Positions 51,109-59,421 of a stretch of DNA of 64,000 nucleotides are shown piece after piece. The position numbers were made by a program, and so were the translations under genes. The DNA comes from Halospeciosus flavus (GTDB taxonomy: Archaea; Halobacteriota; Halobacteria; Halobacteriales; Halobacteriaceae), in contig NZ_CP122312.1 in NCBI RefSeq assembly GCF_029814175.1, positions 620,001 through 684,000 of the forward strand. The letters are read 5' to 3'. Every line of letters begins with the position of its first letter. Position 1 is the first letter of the stretch. Below the pieces are notes generated by a model. The model saw only the letters and a program-made list of their open reading frames with translations, was not told the DNA's origin and ran no database searches.

Positions 51109-51381
51109 ATGTCGGAGCAACTCGACGCCGACGCCGCCGTCGCCGCCGCGGGAGCACCCACTGACCGGCCACGCGAGGTCCTCGACGTCCGTACGTCGCC
51201 ACCGCCCGAGCCGCTCACGACGACCCTCGAACGGCTCGCGACGCTCGGCGACGAGACGGTCCTCGTCCAGTTGAACGACCGTGCCCCACAGCACCTCTAC
51301 CCGAAACTCGACGACCGTGGGTGGACGTACGCGACGGTCGAGCGAGATACAGGCGTCGTCACCGTCGTCTGGCGGTCGTAA
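51109..51381 (+). CDS. DUF2249-domain protein
   Basis: 90 aa, one DUF2249 domain (VLDVRTSPPPEPLTTTLERLATLGDETVLVQLNDRAPQHLYPKLDDRGW). Such proteins cluster with nitrogen-oxide respiration and iron-sulfur genes; the biochemical role is unresolved. Controlled by the palindrome at 51058-51071. The winged-helix regulator follows 37 bp later on the same strand, probably in one operon. Confidence 0.82.
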   Translation: MSEQLDADAAVAAAGAPTDRPREVLDVRTSPPPEPLTTTLERLATLGDETVLVQLNDRAPQHLYPKLDDRGWTYATVERDTGVVTVVWRS

Positions 51382-51418
51382 CAGTGCTTCTCGACCAATT
51401 CTCTCCCAACGTGAACGC

Positions 51419-51847
51419 ATGACCGATACGACTCATCGACACGCCGCACTCGGGCGGAACACACACGAACGAGTGGAGTCAGACGTACCCATTCCCGACC
51501 TCGAACCACCGATTCAGGACGTCCTGGACGCACTCGACGACGAGGACTGCCGCGAGATACTGCAGGTGCTCGACGAACCGCGGCCGGCGAGTGAAGTCAC
51601 CGACCACTGCGACATCCCCTCGTCGACGACCTACCGAAAGCTCGATCTGTTGAGCGAGGCCGGACTCGTCGTGGAGCGGACGTCGCTCCAGGATGGATAC
51701 CGGCAGGTCACGCTCTACGTCCGGACGTTCGAGTCCGTCCAAGTCGTCGCCGGCGAAGACGGCTTCACGGTCGAGATCGAAGAACGCGAGCGAACACCCG
51801 ACGAACGGCTCGACAAGCTGTGGTCGCAGGTCCAACGCGAGGTGTAG
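51419..51847 (+). CDS. Winged-helix transcriptional regulator (ArsR-like)
   Basis: 142 aa starting MTDTTHRHAALGRNTHE. Winged HTH ~30-95: IQDVLDALDDEDCREILQVL, PRPASEVTDHCDIPSSTTYRKLDLLSEAGLV. The C-terminal part (~95-142) has a beta hairpin that may serve dimerisation or sensing. Its two cysteines and many histidines could sense metal or NO, but no clear site is visible. It lies inside the denitrification island and is a candidate for binding the CCGAACRYGTTCGG sites; a distant NarO-type regulator is the alternative. Confidence 0.82.
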   Translation: MTDTTHRHAALGRNTHERVESDVPIPDLEPPIQDVLDALDDEDCREILQVLDEPRPASEVTDHCDIPSSTTYRKLDLLSEAGLVVERTSLQDGYRQVTLYVRTFESVQVVAGEDGFTVEIEERERTPDERLDKLWSQVQREV

Positions 51848-51879
51848 GGATTCGGAGGCGGCCGTTCGAGGGGTCATCC

Positions 51880-51893
51880 CCGAACGTGTTCGG
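51880..51893. promoter_or_regulatory. Operator CCGAACGTGTTCGG, copy 2
   Basis: Complement of copy 1. Centre 44.5 bp before ATG 51931, exactly the same distance as copies 1 and 4. Confidence 0.7.
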
Positions 51894-51930
51894 AACCAGA
51901 TTCTCGCGGCCCTAAGCGCAACCATCGAGT

Positions 51931-52329
51931 ATGAGTGTCGAGACCACTCGTGAGACGGAAGGTGAAGAGACGACGGTCGAAGTGCGCTGTACCGGCCACG
52001 TCCGGTCGGCCGTCGGGACCGGGAAGATGGAGTTTACCTTCGAGGGGGAGACGCTCCGGGAGTTCCTCGCCGACTTCTTCGCAGCGTACGACGTTAGAGA
52101 GATGATTATCGCCGATACCGAAGCGGAAGCGACGGCACGGGGGTGGGCGCCGACGCCCGAGAACCTCCCCGGCGACAACTGGGCGAAGAATCCCGAGGGC
52201 GAGCAGACCCGGAAGTTCGCCCGCGTGACCGTCAACGGCCGGTTCAACGAGCAACTCGACGGGCTCGACACCGAACTCAACGACGGCGACCGGGTCGCAC
52301 TCATCTATCCCTTCATTTTCTGCTGTTAA
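51931..52329 (+). CDS. MoaD/ThiS-like ubiquitin-fold protein ending in Cys-Cys
   Basis: 132 aa. Beta-grasp pattern: VEVRCTGHVRSAVGTGKMEFTFEG, LREFLADFFAAYDVREM, FARVTVNGRFNEQL, LNDGDRVALIYPFIFCC. MoaD and SAMP proteins end in Gly-Gly for thiocarboxylate or isopeptide chemistry; this one ends Phe-Cys-Cys, so it cannot work the same way. The CC end might carry sulfur, bind metal or react with NO. Own promoter with operator copy 2; just upstream of the NO reductase. Confidence 0.8.
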   Translation: MSVETTRETEGEETTVEVRCTGHVRSAVGTGKMEFTFEGETLREFLADFFAAYDVREMIIADTEAEATARGWAPTPENLPGDNWAKNPEGEQTRKFARVTVNGRFNEQLDGLDTELNDGDRVALIYPFIFCC

Positions 52330-52352
52330 TCGAGCCGATGCAACCTAAAACA

Positions 52353-52366
52353 CCGAACGTGTTCGG
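52353..52366. promoter_or_regulatory. Operator CCGAACGTGTTCGG, copy 3
   Basis: Same 14-mer as copy 2. Centre is 73.5 bp before the NO reductase ATG; if the site keeps its usual distance from the transcription start, that mRNA would have a ~29-nt leader. Confidence 0.65.
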
Positions 52367-52432
52367 CCTACCTCTCAGCGCCTGGGAACCGCCGCTACTA
52401 ACCTATACCTATGCGACGAACCTCCAATCGAG

Positions 52433-54745
52433 ATGAGAGTCAGTAGAAAGACCCTGGCGAAGATACTCGCCGTCGTCTTCGTCTTCAACCTGGTCGTCAT
52501 GGGCGCTGGCGCGTACTTCGCGTACGAGCAATCGCCCGAACGGCCGAACGAAATCGTCGGTCCGAACGGCGACGTCCTCGCGACGAACGAGGATATCGTC
52601 GCCGGGAAGGCCGTCTTCCAGAAGAACAGCCTGATGAACCACGGGACGATCCTCGGTAACGGCGCCTACTTCGGCGCCGACTACACCGCTGACGCACAGG
52701 AGCGGTTAGTGACGAATATGCGCGAGTACGTCGCCCGCGAGAGATACGACACAGAGTACTCGCAACTCGACGAGGCGCGGCAGGCAGCCGTGAACTCGGT
52801 CGTCAAGCGGCAACTCCAGAACGGTGAGTTCGACGGCACCATGGAACTCACCGCAGCGGAGGCCTACGCCTACGAACAGGTGCGCCAGGCCTACGTCGAG
52901 CGCTACTACGATGGATCCTTGGAACACGGGATCCCCGCGAAGTTTGTCTCCTCGGCCGAGGAGGCCAGGCGGTTCGCCGACTTCGCGCTCTGGACCGCGA
53001 TGTTCGCGTCCATCGACCGACCTAACAGTGCCATCTCGTGGACCAACGAGTGGCCGTACAACCCCGGTGCAGGTAACACGCCGCCTGCCTCCGCGATGAC
53101 GTGGAGCGTTGTCGCGATGGTGCTGCTCGTCGCCGGCGGCGGTGCCGGCATCTGGCTCTACAAGTCAGTGAAGCTCCCCGAACCGACTGCCGAGGGCGTC
53201 GAGGTTCCCGATCCCGCGGACATCGACCTCTTCCCGAGTCAGTTTGCGGCCGTCCGTTTCGTTCCAATTGCGGCCGCCCTCTTCCTGATACAGACGTTGC
53301 TGGGTGGGTTGATGGCCCACTACTACATCGAACGTGAGGGGTTCTACGGCATCGCGGAGGCGCTGGGCATCAATGCCGTCCAGGCCCTCCCGTTTGCCAT
53401 CACGAAGGCTTGGCACATCGACCTCGCGGTCCTCTGGATCGCGACGATGTGGCTCGGGATCGGGCTGTTCCTCCCGCCGCTGCTCACCGGTCACGAACCA
53501 AACAACCAGAAACGCTACATCCACGTCCTGTTGGGCGCGCTGGTCGTCGTGGTCGTCGGCGGACTACTGGGCATCTGGCTCGGCGCCCAGGGGTACATCG
53601 AGGGCGCACTCTGGTGGATCCTCGGCAGTGAGGGCCTGGAGTACCTCGAGGTCGGTCGCCTCTGGCAGGTCGGCCTGCTCGTGGGCTTCCTCCTCTGGAC
53701 GGCACTCGTTGCACGCGGCTTCAAGCCGCTGCTCGACCGCGAGGAGCCCTACGGACTCGCCCACCTGATCATCTACGCGGGCGGTTCCATCGGCCTGCTC
53801 TTCATGGCGAGCATGATGTACACGCCGAAGACGTCCATCGTCGTCACGGAGTTCTGGCGCTGGTGGGTCGTCCACATGTGGGTCGAGGGCGTCTTCGAGT
53901 TCTTTGTCGTCGCCATCATCGGCGTCTCGCTCGTCTCGATGAACCTCCTCTCTCGGCGGAGTGCCGAGAAGGCGGTGATGTTCGAGGCCCTCTTCGTGAT
54001 GGGCGCGGGCGTCATCGGCGTCAGCCATCACTACTGGTGGATCGGCCTGCCCGAGTACTGGGTTCCCATCGGGAGCGTCTTCTCGACGCTCGAGTTCATC
54101 CCGCTCGTCTTCATCCTCTATGAGGCGATCAACGAGTACCGCGCGATGGTCAACGCCGGCGAGAGCTTCCCCTACAAGCTCCCGTTCATGTTCATCGTCG
54201 CCTCGGGGGTGTGGAACTTCGTCGGCGCCGGCGTGCTCGGATTCTTCATCAACCTCCCGCTCGTCAACTACTACGAGCACGGGACCTTCCTGACGGTCGC
54301 GCACGCCCACGCCGCGATGTTCGGTGCATTCGGCTTCCTCGCGCTGGGGATGGCCGTCTACATCCTCCGGTTCACCACCGAACCCGGCAAGTGGGATCCG
54401 ACGAACCTCAAGCGTGCGTTCTGGCTGTGGAACATCGGGATGGCGTGGATGGTCCTCGTCGGCGACATTCCGGTTGGCTTCCTCCAGCTGGAGACTGTCT
54501 TCACGCAGGGCTACGACGCCGCGCGCTCGCTGGCCTTCTACAGCCAGAATCTCGTCCAACTGATCTTCTGGGCGCGCTTGCCGGGAGACATCCTCATCAT
54601 CCTCGGCTCGGCAGTGTTCTGCTACGACGTCCTGAAGAAGCGCTTCGTCCGTCGTGAAGAGATCGAACCCGTCACCGGCGGGACGATCATCTCCCGGCGG
54701 ATCTTCGGTGAGGACGAGGACGTCGGCGCCGAACTCGACGACTAA
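52433..54745 (+). CDS. norB: Quinol-dependent nitric oxide reductase (qNOR)
   Basis: 770 aa, about 14 membrane segments. Residues ~10-230 hold the quinol-oxidase-like N-terminal extension (first TM, then a large extracellular domain with KNSLMNHGTILGNGAYFGADYT), a mark of qNOR against cNOR. Heme and FeB ligands: TKAWHIDLAVLW, HMWVEGVFEFF (His and Glu), VSHHYWWIG and VAHAHAAMFGAFGF. Reduces NO to N2O with electrons from quinol. Complete, with an acidic cytoplasmic tail. Confidence 0.95.
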   Translation: MRVSRKTLAKILAVVFVFNLVVMGAGAYFAYEQSPERPNEIVGPNGDVLATNEDIVAGKAVFQKNSLMNHGTILGNGAYFGADYTADAQERLVTNMREYVARERYDTEYSQLDEARQAAVNSVVKRQLQNGEFDGTMELTAAEAYAYEQVRQAYVERYYDGSLEHGIPAKFVSSAEEARRFADFALWTAMFASIDRPNSAISWTNEWPYNPGAGNTPPASAMTWSVVAMVLLVAGGGAGIWLYKSVKLPEPTAEGVEVPDPADIDLFPSQFAAVRFVPIAAALFLIQTLLGGLMAHYYIEREGFYGIAEALGINAVQALPFAITKAWHIDLAVLWIATMWLGIGLFLPPLLTGHEPNNQKRYIHVLLGALVVVVVGGLLGIWLGAQGYIEGALWWILGSEGLEYLEVGRLWQVGLLVGFLLWTALVARGFKPLLDREEPYGLAHLIIYAGGSIGLLFMASMMYTPKTSIVVTEFWRWWVVHMWVEGVFEFFVVAIIGVSLVSMNLLSRRSAEKAVMFEALFVMGAGVIGVSHHYWWIGLPEYWVPIGSVFSTLEFIPLVFILYEAINEYRAMVNAGESFPYKLPFMFIVASGVWNFVGAGVLGFFINLPLVNYYEHGTFLTVAHAHAAMFGAFGFLALGMAVYILRFTTEPGKWDPTNLKRAFWLWNIGMAWMVLVGDIPVGFLQLETVFTQGYDAARSLAFYSQNLVQLIFWARLPGDILIILGSAVFCYDVLKKRFVRREEIEPVTGGTIISRRIFGEDEDVGAELDD

Positions 54746-54799
54746 CGGCTCTTTCCTCACCACGCCTTTTCTTCGGTCGACGTTTTCGACTTCCTTGAG

Positions 54800-54813
54800 G
54801 CGAACCGGTTCGG
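54800..54813. promoter_or_regulatory. Operator variant GCGAACCGGTTCGG, copy 4
   Basis: CGAAC/GTTCG arms kept, outer base changed on one side and centre CG. Its centre is again 44.5 bp before the next ATG (54851). Confidence 0.6.
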
Positions 54814-54850
54814 CACGCTGCTCATCGTCTGTCGTCGCCACGCTCTAGGT

Positions 54851-55159
54851 ATGTCGAGCCACTCTCACGAGCGCGACGCCGAATCCATCACCGACGAGGT
54901 CCACACTGCCTCGTGGTCGGCCAACCTCGAGAAACCCGAGCACGCCGAGGACCGCGAGCGAGTGGTGTCCGAGGCGATCGACGCCGTCAATCGGACCGCG
55001 GCGGGCTACCACGTGAATCTCGTCACCCACGCGAACCACGGACACCCACGCGAGTACCTCTTCGACGCCCTCGACGACGCGTTCGAGGAGACGGTCGAGT
55101 ACGAACACGTCGAGCAGTGTGGCTGTGGCGGCCACGTCGTCCGCGTCCACGTCGAGTAG
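54851..55159 (+). CDS. CGCGG-type putative rSAM-modified RiPP protein
   Basis: 102 aa. The C-terminal CGCGGHVVRVHVE carries the Cys-Gly-Cys-Gly-Gly motif (C90, C92) of the haloarchaeal CGCGG family, predicted to be modified by a partner radical SAM enzyme. The first ~85 residues are helical and rich in His and acids. The maturase is not in this window. Operator copy 4 places it in the denitrification regulon, which suggests a role under NO or low oxygen. Confidence 0.82.
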   Translation: MSSHSHERDAESITDEVHTASWSANLEKPEHAEDRERVVSEAIDAVNRTAAGYHVNLVTHANHGHPREYLFDALDDAFEETVEYEHVEQCGCGGHVVRVHVE

Positions 55160-55169
55160 CCAACTACTC

Positions 55170-56330
55170 TCAGAGCTTTTCGAGGGCGGTAGCGAGGTCG
55201 TCGAGTAGGTCGTCGACGTCTTCGACGCCGATCGGTGCGCGGACGAGCGACTCGGAGATGCCTGCCCATTCGCGCTCTTCTGCACTCAGGTTGCCGGCCG
55301 ACATCGAGGCCGTGTGTTCGACGAGCGACTCGACGCCGCCAAGGCTCACTGCAAGGTTGAACACGTCGAGTTCCTCCAAGAAGGCCTTCGCGACCGCGGC
55401 GTCGCCCGCGACCTCGAAGGAGACGACACCGCCGTAGCCGTCCATCTGCTCGTTCGCCAGGTCGTGTTGGGGGTGGCTCTCCAGGCCGGGGTAGTAGACG
55501 TGTTCGATTTCAGAGTGGTCCGCGAGGAACTCCGCGACGGCCTGTGCGTTGGCCTGGTGTTGGTCCATCCGCAGCGGGAGGGTCTTGAGCCCGCGCTGGA
55601 CGAGGTAGCAGTCGAAGGGAGCCATGACCGCCCCGAACGCCTTCGCGCCGACGAAGCGGGCGTGTTCCATCCAGGTCTCGTGGTCGGTGACGACGGCGCC
55701 GCCGGTCGCGTCGCTGTGACCATTCAGGAACTTCGTCGTGCTGTACACCACGACGTCGGCACCGAGTTCGAGCGGGCGCTGGACGTAGGGGGTGTTGAAC
55801 GTGTTGTCGACGGCGAAGCGGGCGTCGTACTCGTCGGCGATGGCCGCGATTGCCTCGATATCACAGAGCCGCAGGAGTGGGTTCGTGGGCGACTCCGCCC
55901 ACACGAGTTCGGTGTCGGCGGTCGCCGCGGCCGCGACGTTCGAGGGATCGGTCGCGTCGACGTAACTCACGTCGACGTCCATCGGCGCCAGCAGGTCGTC
56001 GAACAGCGCCTTCGTCCCGCCGAACAGCGACTCGAAGGCGACGACGTGGTCGCCGGGCGAGAGCGTGCTGAAACAGACGGTCGAGATGGCCGCCATCCCC
56101 GAGGAGAGCGCGAGTGCGTGGTCGGCGCCCTCGAGTCCCGCTAGGGTCGCTTCGAGTGTGTCCCGCGTCGGGTTGCCGAAGCGACTGTACTTGTACCCCT
56201 GCCCGGGCGCGCCGGGGTCGTCCATCTCGAACGCCGTCGAGAGGTGGATCGGCGGGACGACGTCGCCGGTCGCGGGTGCGCCCCGAACGGGGTGGTCGAT
56301 CGCGCGGGTCGCAAAGTCACGGTGGGTCAT
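55170..56330 (-). CDS. Trans-sulfuration PLP enzyme (cystathionine gamma-synthase/lyase type)
   Basis: 386 aa Cys/Met metabolism family. PLP lysine in VVVYSTTKFLNGHSDATGGAVV; also YSRFGNPTRDTLEATLAGLEG, ALSSGMAAISTV and GGVESLVEHTASMS. It could make or cleave cystathionine, or handle homoserine esters; sequence does not settle this. No operator upstream. It sits within the denitrification island on the minus strand. Confidence 0.88.
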   Translation of the reverse strand: MTHRDFATRAIDHPVRGAPATGDVVPPIHLSTAFEMDDPGAPGQGYKYSRFGNPTRDTLEATLAGLEGADHALALSSGMAAISTVCFSTLSPGDHVVAFESLFGGTKALFDDLLAPMDVDVSYVDATDPSNVAAAATADTELVWAESPTNPLLRLCDIEAIAAIADEYDARFAVDNTFNTPYVQRPLELGADVVVYSTTKFLNGHSDATGGAVVTDHETWMEHARFVGAKAFGAVMAPFDCYLVQRGLKTLPLRMDQHQANAQAVAEFLADHSEIEHVYYPGLESHPQHDLANEQMDGYGGVVSFEVAGDAAVAKAFLEELDVFNLAVSLGGVESLVEHTASMSAGNLSAEEREWAGISESLVRAPIGVEDVDDLLDDLATALEKL

Positions 56331-56435
56331 CGTCCGGAGGAACGGGGACCCAGTTGAAGTATCGTACGCACGGCGGCGACGTATCGACCGCTGGAGGACG
56401 TTCCGCCCACGGAGGCACAGTACCGGACCAACGAC

Positions 56436-56570
56436 TCAGTCGGACGAGACTAGCTGCGTGACGTTGAGAACGTACTCCGCGCCGCAGTCACAGGATAGTC
56501 GCCCGGAGCTCTCTGTCGCTATCCAGTCGCCACACTCACACTGCAACTCGATCTCTCGTGGTCCGCTCAT
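56436..56570 (-). CDS. 44-aa zinc-ribbon microprotein
   Basis: MSGPREIELQCECGDWIATE... with two C-x-C pairs (CEC and CDC) and ending TQLVSSD. Composition and spaced cysteines support a small zinc-ribbon protein. It lies on the minus strand between the nirK-halocyanin gene and the PLP enzyme. Function unknown. Confidence 0.65.
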   Translation of the reverse strand: MSGPREIELQCECGDWIATESSGRLSCDCGAEYVLNVTQLVSSD

Positions 56571-56678
56571 GGGGGGTGTCGACACGTTTGGGGAGGGTGC
56601 CGGTAAGTAGTCCCACTAAACGATTAGGTATGAGCGAGAAATCAGAGAGAGGACGGGCCGGATTTGGGCGGGGCTGGC

Positions 56679-58100
56679 CTACTCGACGACGATGACCCCC
56701 TTCATTCCGAGCGCTTCGTGCGGTGTGCAGGCGTACTTGTAGACGCCCGAGCTATCGAACGTGTGCGTGAACGTGGATCCTTCTTCCTGAACGAGGTCGC
56801 TCTCGAAGGAACTACCCTCGTCGACGACGTTGTGGTAGCCGCCTTCTCCGGTCCACACCCACTTGACGGTCGTGCCACGTGAGACTTTGATAGCGGCTGG
56901 TTCGAAGGCGAAGGACCCGCGATTCCCTTCCGCGCCGACGACGACTTCCGGCTGTTCGACGTCCATCTTGTCGACGACGCCCGTATAGTTGTTGACGTCA
57001 TCTAGCCAGCCGTCGAAGGTTTCGTTCTCGTTCCCGTAGTCGTTTCCTCGGCCGCTCGTGATGGTCTTATAGATATCCGGTTGCTCTTCCCCCTTCACGT
57101 CGAGGACGCCGAGTGCACCACGCTTGTCCGCACGGCTGATGGCGTGATCGACGAGTTTGATCGGTCCCGGGACTGGTGTCTCGATTTCGGCGACGGAGAC
57201 GGACCCCGGCGGAACGGGCGTCGTCTCGACGTATCGGGCAGGATCGGAGAGCAGGTCGCCGTCGCGGTATAGTTTGGCCCAGACGTTCCCGATCGGGTGC
57301 CAGGAACTCGTCAGGTTGGGGCCACCGTTAGCGAAGTAGAGCCGGATTCGTTCTCCACGGTTCACGTCGATGGCGCCGTAGCGACCCTCAGTGAAGGCGT
57401 ACGACTCACCGTTGAACACGACGTACGTCGGGTCTTCGTCCTCCATCCCCTCGAAGTCGAACATGTGGTGGCCCTCCTGGCCGAGTTCGCTCTTCGTGTA
57501 GAGTTCGTGTTGACCGAAGTAGAGTTCGCGGTTGACCTCGGGGAGGCCATCTTCGGGTTCCACGAGGATCGTCCCGAACATCCCCGACGAGATGTGTTGA
57601 TCGAGGTTGGGAACCGCACAGTGGTAGATGTGGGCCCCAGGGTACATCGCCGTGAACTCGATTTCGGCGTACTCGCCCGGCACGATGGTCGTGTCCTCTG
57701 CCCCGCCGCCGGGACCGTAGACCGCGTGGAAGTCGATGTTGTGCGGCAGGTCGTTACCCTCGGGGTTCGTGAGACGGAACCGGACGCGGTCGCCGCGCCG
57801 GACTCGGAGCATCGGCCCCGGGACCTGTCCCTCGAAAGTCATGTAGTCGAAGGTCACGCCCGGCGCGATTTCGGCGGTGACCTCCTGTACCTTCATCGTA
57901 ATTTCGTGTGTTCGTGGCTCGTCCCACGTGACCGGGGCGGGGACGGCGGTCGGATCCGCAGCGACGCTATCCACGTCGACGTTTGGCGCACTCGAGTTCG
58001 GTCGTCGCTTCACGGGCGCCTGACAGCCTGCAACCATGCTGGCTCCGGCAACGCCGGTCGCCTTGAGCAAATCTCGACGCTCGAGGTGGTTTCGTGACAC
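56679..58100 (-). CDS. nirK: Copper nitrite reductase fused to a halocyanin domain
   Basis: 473 aa from GTG 58100 (an ATG at 58127 would add nine residues). Tat-type lipoprotein signal: NHLERRDLLKATGVAGASMVAGC. Two cupredoxin domains with type 1 Cu ligands H120, C161, H169, M174 and type 2 ligands H125, H160, H268. An extra C-terminal plastocyanin/halocyanin domain (~365-473) has its own Cu site H423, C458, H461, M466, so the electron donor is built in. Reduces nitrite to NO outside the membrane. A second nirK without the fusion lies immediately upstream on the same strand. Confidence 0.93.
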   Translation of the reverse strand: MSRNHLERRDLLKATGVAGASMVAGCQAPVKRRPNSSAPNVDVDSVAADPTAVPAPVTWDEPRTHEITMKVQEVTAEIAPGVTFDYMTFEGQVPGPMLRVRRGDRVRFRLTNPEGNDLPHNIDFHAVYGPGGGAEDTTIVPGEYAEIEFTAMYPGAHIYHCAVPNLDQHISSGMFGTILVEPEDGLPEVNRELYFGQHELYTKSELGQEGHHMFDFEGMEDEDPTYVVFNGESYAFTEGRYGAIDVNRGERIRLYFANGGPNLTSSWHPIGNVWAKLYRDGDLLSDPARYVETTPVPPGSVSVAEIETPVPGPIKLVDHAISRADKRGALGVLDVKGEEQPDIYKTITSGRGNDYGNENETFDGWLDDVNNYTGVVDKMDVEQPEVVVGAEGNRGSFAFEPAAIKVSRGTTVKWVWTGEGGYHNVVDEGSSFESDLVQEEGSTFTHTFDSSGVYKYACTPHEALGMKGVIVVE

Positions 58101-58181
58101 GAATATGTATCCGCACCATCCTAACAAACTTGTAACTATTGGCCGTGGTATGATAACACACTGAAAGCGAATTCGACGCGA

Positions 58182-59276
58182 TCAACTCGCGTCGAAGAGT
58201 TCGGGGTTCTCCGGCCCTTCGGAGCGGAGGACGGCGAGACAGCCCTTCCGTGCGACACGCGAGAGGGCGTGGTCGACGAGTTTGTACTCACCGGGGACGG
58301 GGAACGTCGCGGTCACGACCGCGGAACTCCCCGGCGCGATGGGGACGGTCTGGACGTAGTAGTCCGGGTCGCTCGCGAGCGCGCCGTCGCGGTAGACGGT
58401 GTCCCACACCGACCCGATGGGGTGGAAGTTGCTCTCGACGTTCGGCCCACCGACCGCGTAGTAGATGCGGACGGTGTCGTCGGTGTCGACGACCATCTCG
58501 TCGTAACCCTGCGGCCCGATGGCGTACTTCTCGCCGTTGATGAGGACGTACGTGGGGTCCTCAGCGGCCATGGCGTCGAAGTCGAACTCGTGGTGGCCCT
58601 CCTGGCCGGTCGCGCCGGTCGTGTAGAGCTCGTGTTGTCCGAGGTAGAACTCGTGGTCCACCTCGGGAAGCCCCTCTTCGGGCTCGACGAGGATGATACC
58701 GAACATCCCGGTCGAGATGTGGTAGTCGACGTTCGCGACGGCACAGTGGTAGACGAACGCGCCGGGGTACGTGACCTTGAAGCGCAGCGTCTCCTCCTCA
58801 CCGGGGGCGACCGTCGTCGCTTCCGCACCACCGCCCGGCCCGCGGGCAGCGTGGAAGTCGACGTTGTGGGCCATCTTGCTCGACGGCGCGTTTCGGATCG
58901 TGAGGTGAACCGTATCACCCACTCGCGTGCGGATGAACGGGCCGGGGATCTGGCCGTCGAACGTCATGTACCGGACGGTGACGCCAGGTTCGATTTCTGC
59001 GACGACCTCGGTGGTCTCCAGGGTGACCTCGACGTCCGTGGGCTCGGTCCGAGTGATCGGACCGGGAATGTCGCGGGGATCGGCCGCGACGCGGTCGGCA
59101 GTCACAGCCTTCGCAGGGTCGAGTGTCGCCGTCTTCGCCGACGGACCGACGGCAATGTCCGCGGGTGACGCGGAGACAGCCCCCTGCATGGTAGTCGTCG
59201 TGCAACCGGCCAACATCGCGGCGCTCCCGACGCCGATTGTCTGGAGCATCGTCCGTCGAGTGAGCGTTTGAGTCAT
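58182..59276 (-). CDS. nirK: Copper nitrite reductase
   Basis: 364 aa. Tat-type signal with lipobox: TQTLTRRTMLQTIGVGSAAMLAGC. All Cu ligands present: type 1 H137, C178, H186, M191; type 2 H142, H177, H285. It is a standard haloarchaeal NirK. The fused nirK lies downstream in tandem, 81 bp away. TATA-like sequence (about 59311-59319) gives a short leader. Divergent from the halocyanin gene, its likely electron donor. Confidence 0.94.
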   Translation of the reverse strand: MTQTLTRRTMLQTIGVGSAAMLAGCTTTTMQGAVSASPADIAVGPSAKTATLDPAKAVTADRVAADPRDIPGPITRTEPTDVEVTLETTEVVAEIEPGVTVRYMTFDGQIPGPFIRTRVGDTVHLTIRNAPSSKMAHNVDFHAARGPGGGAEATTVAPGEEETLRFKVTYPGAFVYHCAVANVDYHISTGMFGIILVEPEEGLPEVDHEFYLGQHELYTTGATGQEGHHEFDFDAMAAEDPTYVLINGEKYAIGPQGYDEMVVDTDDTVRIYYAVGGPNVESNFHPIGSVWDTVYRDGALASDPDYYVQTVPIAPGSSAVVTATFPVPGEYKLVDHALSRVARKGCLAVLRSEGPENPELFDAS

Positions 59277-59421
59277 GTCTTACACCTACGATTGAGAGTT
59301 CGCGACCTGTGGGTATATGTTAGCGAGCTGAATCTCCGTTCCTGGGACCGTGTCTCTGAAAGTGGGACTCAGCTCCCCGGGTTATGACCCCGGTTCGCCT
59401 ACAGTTAGTTGTGAACCAGTG

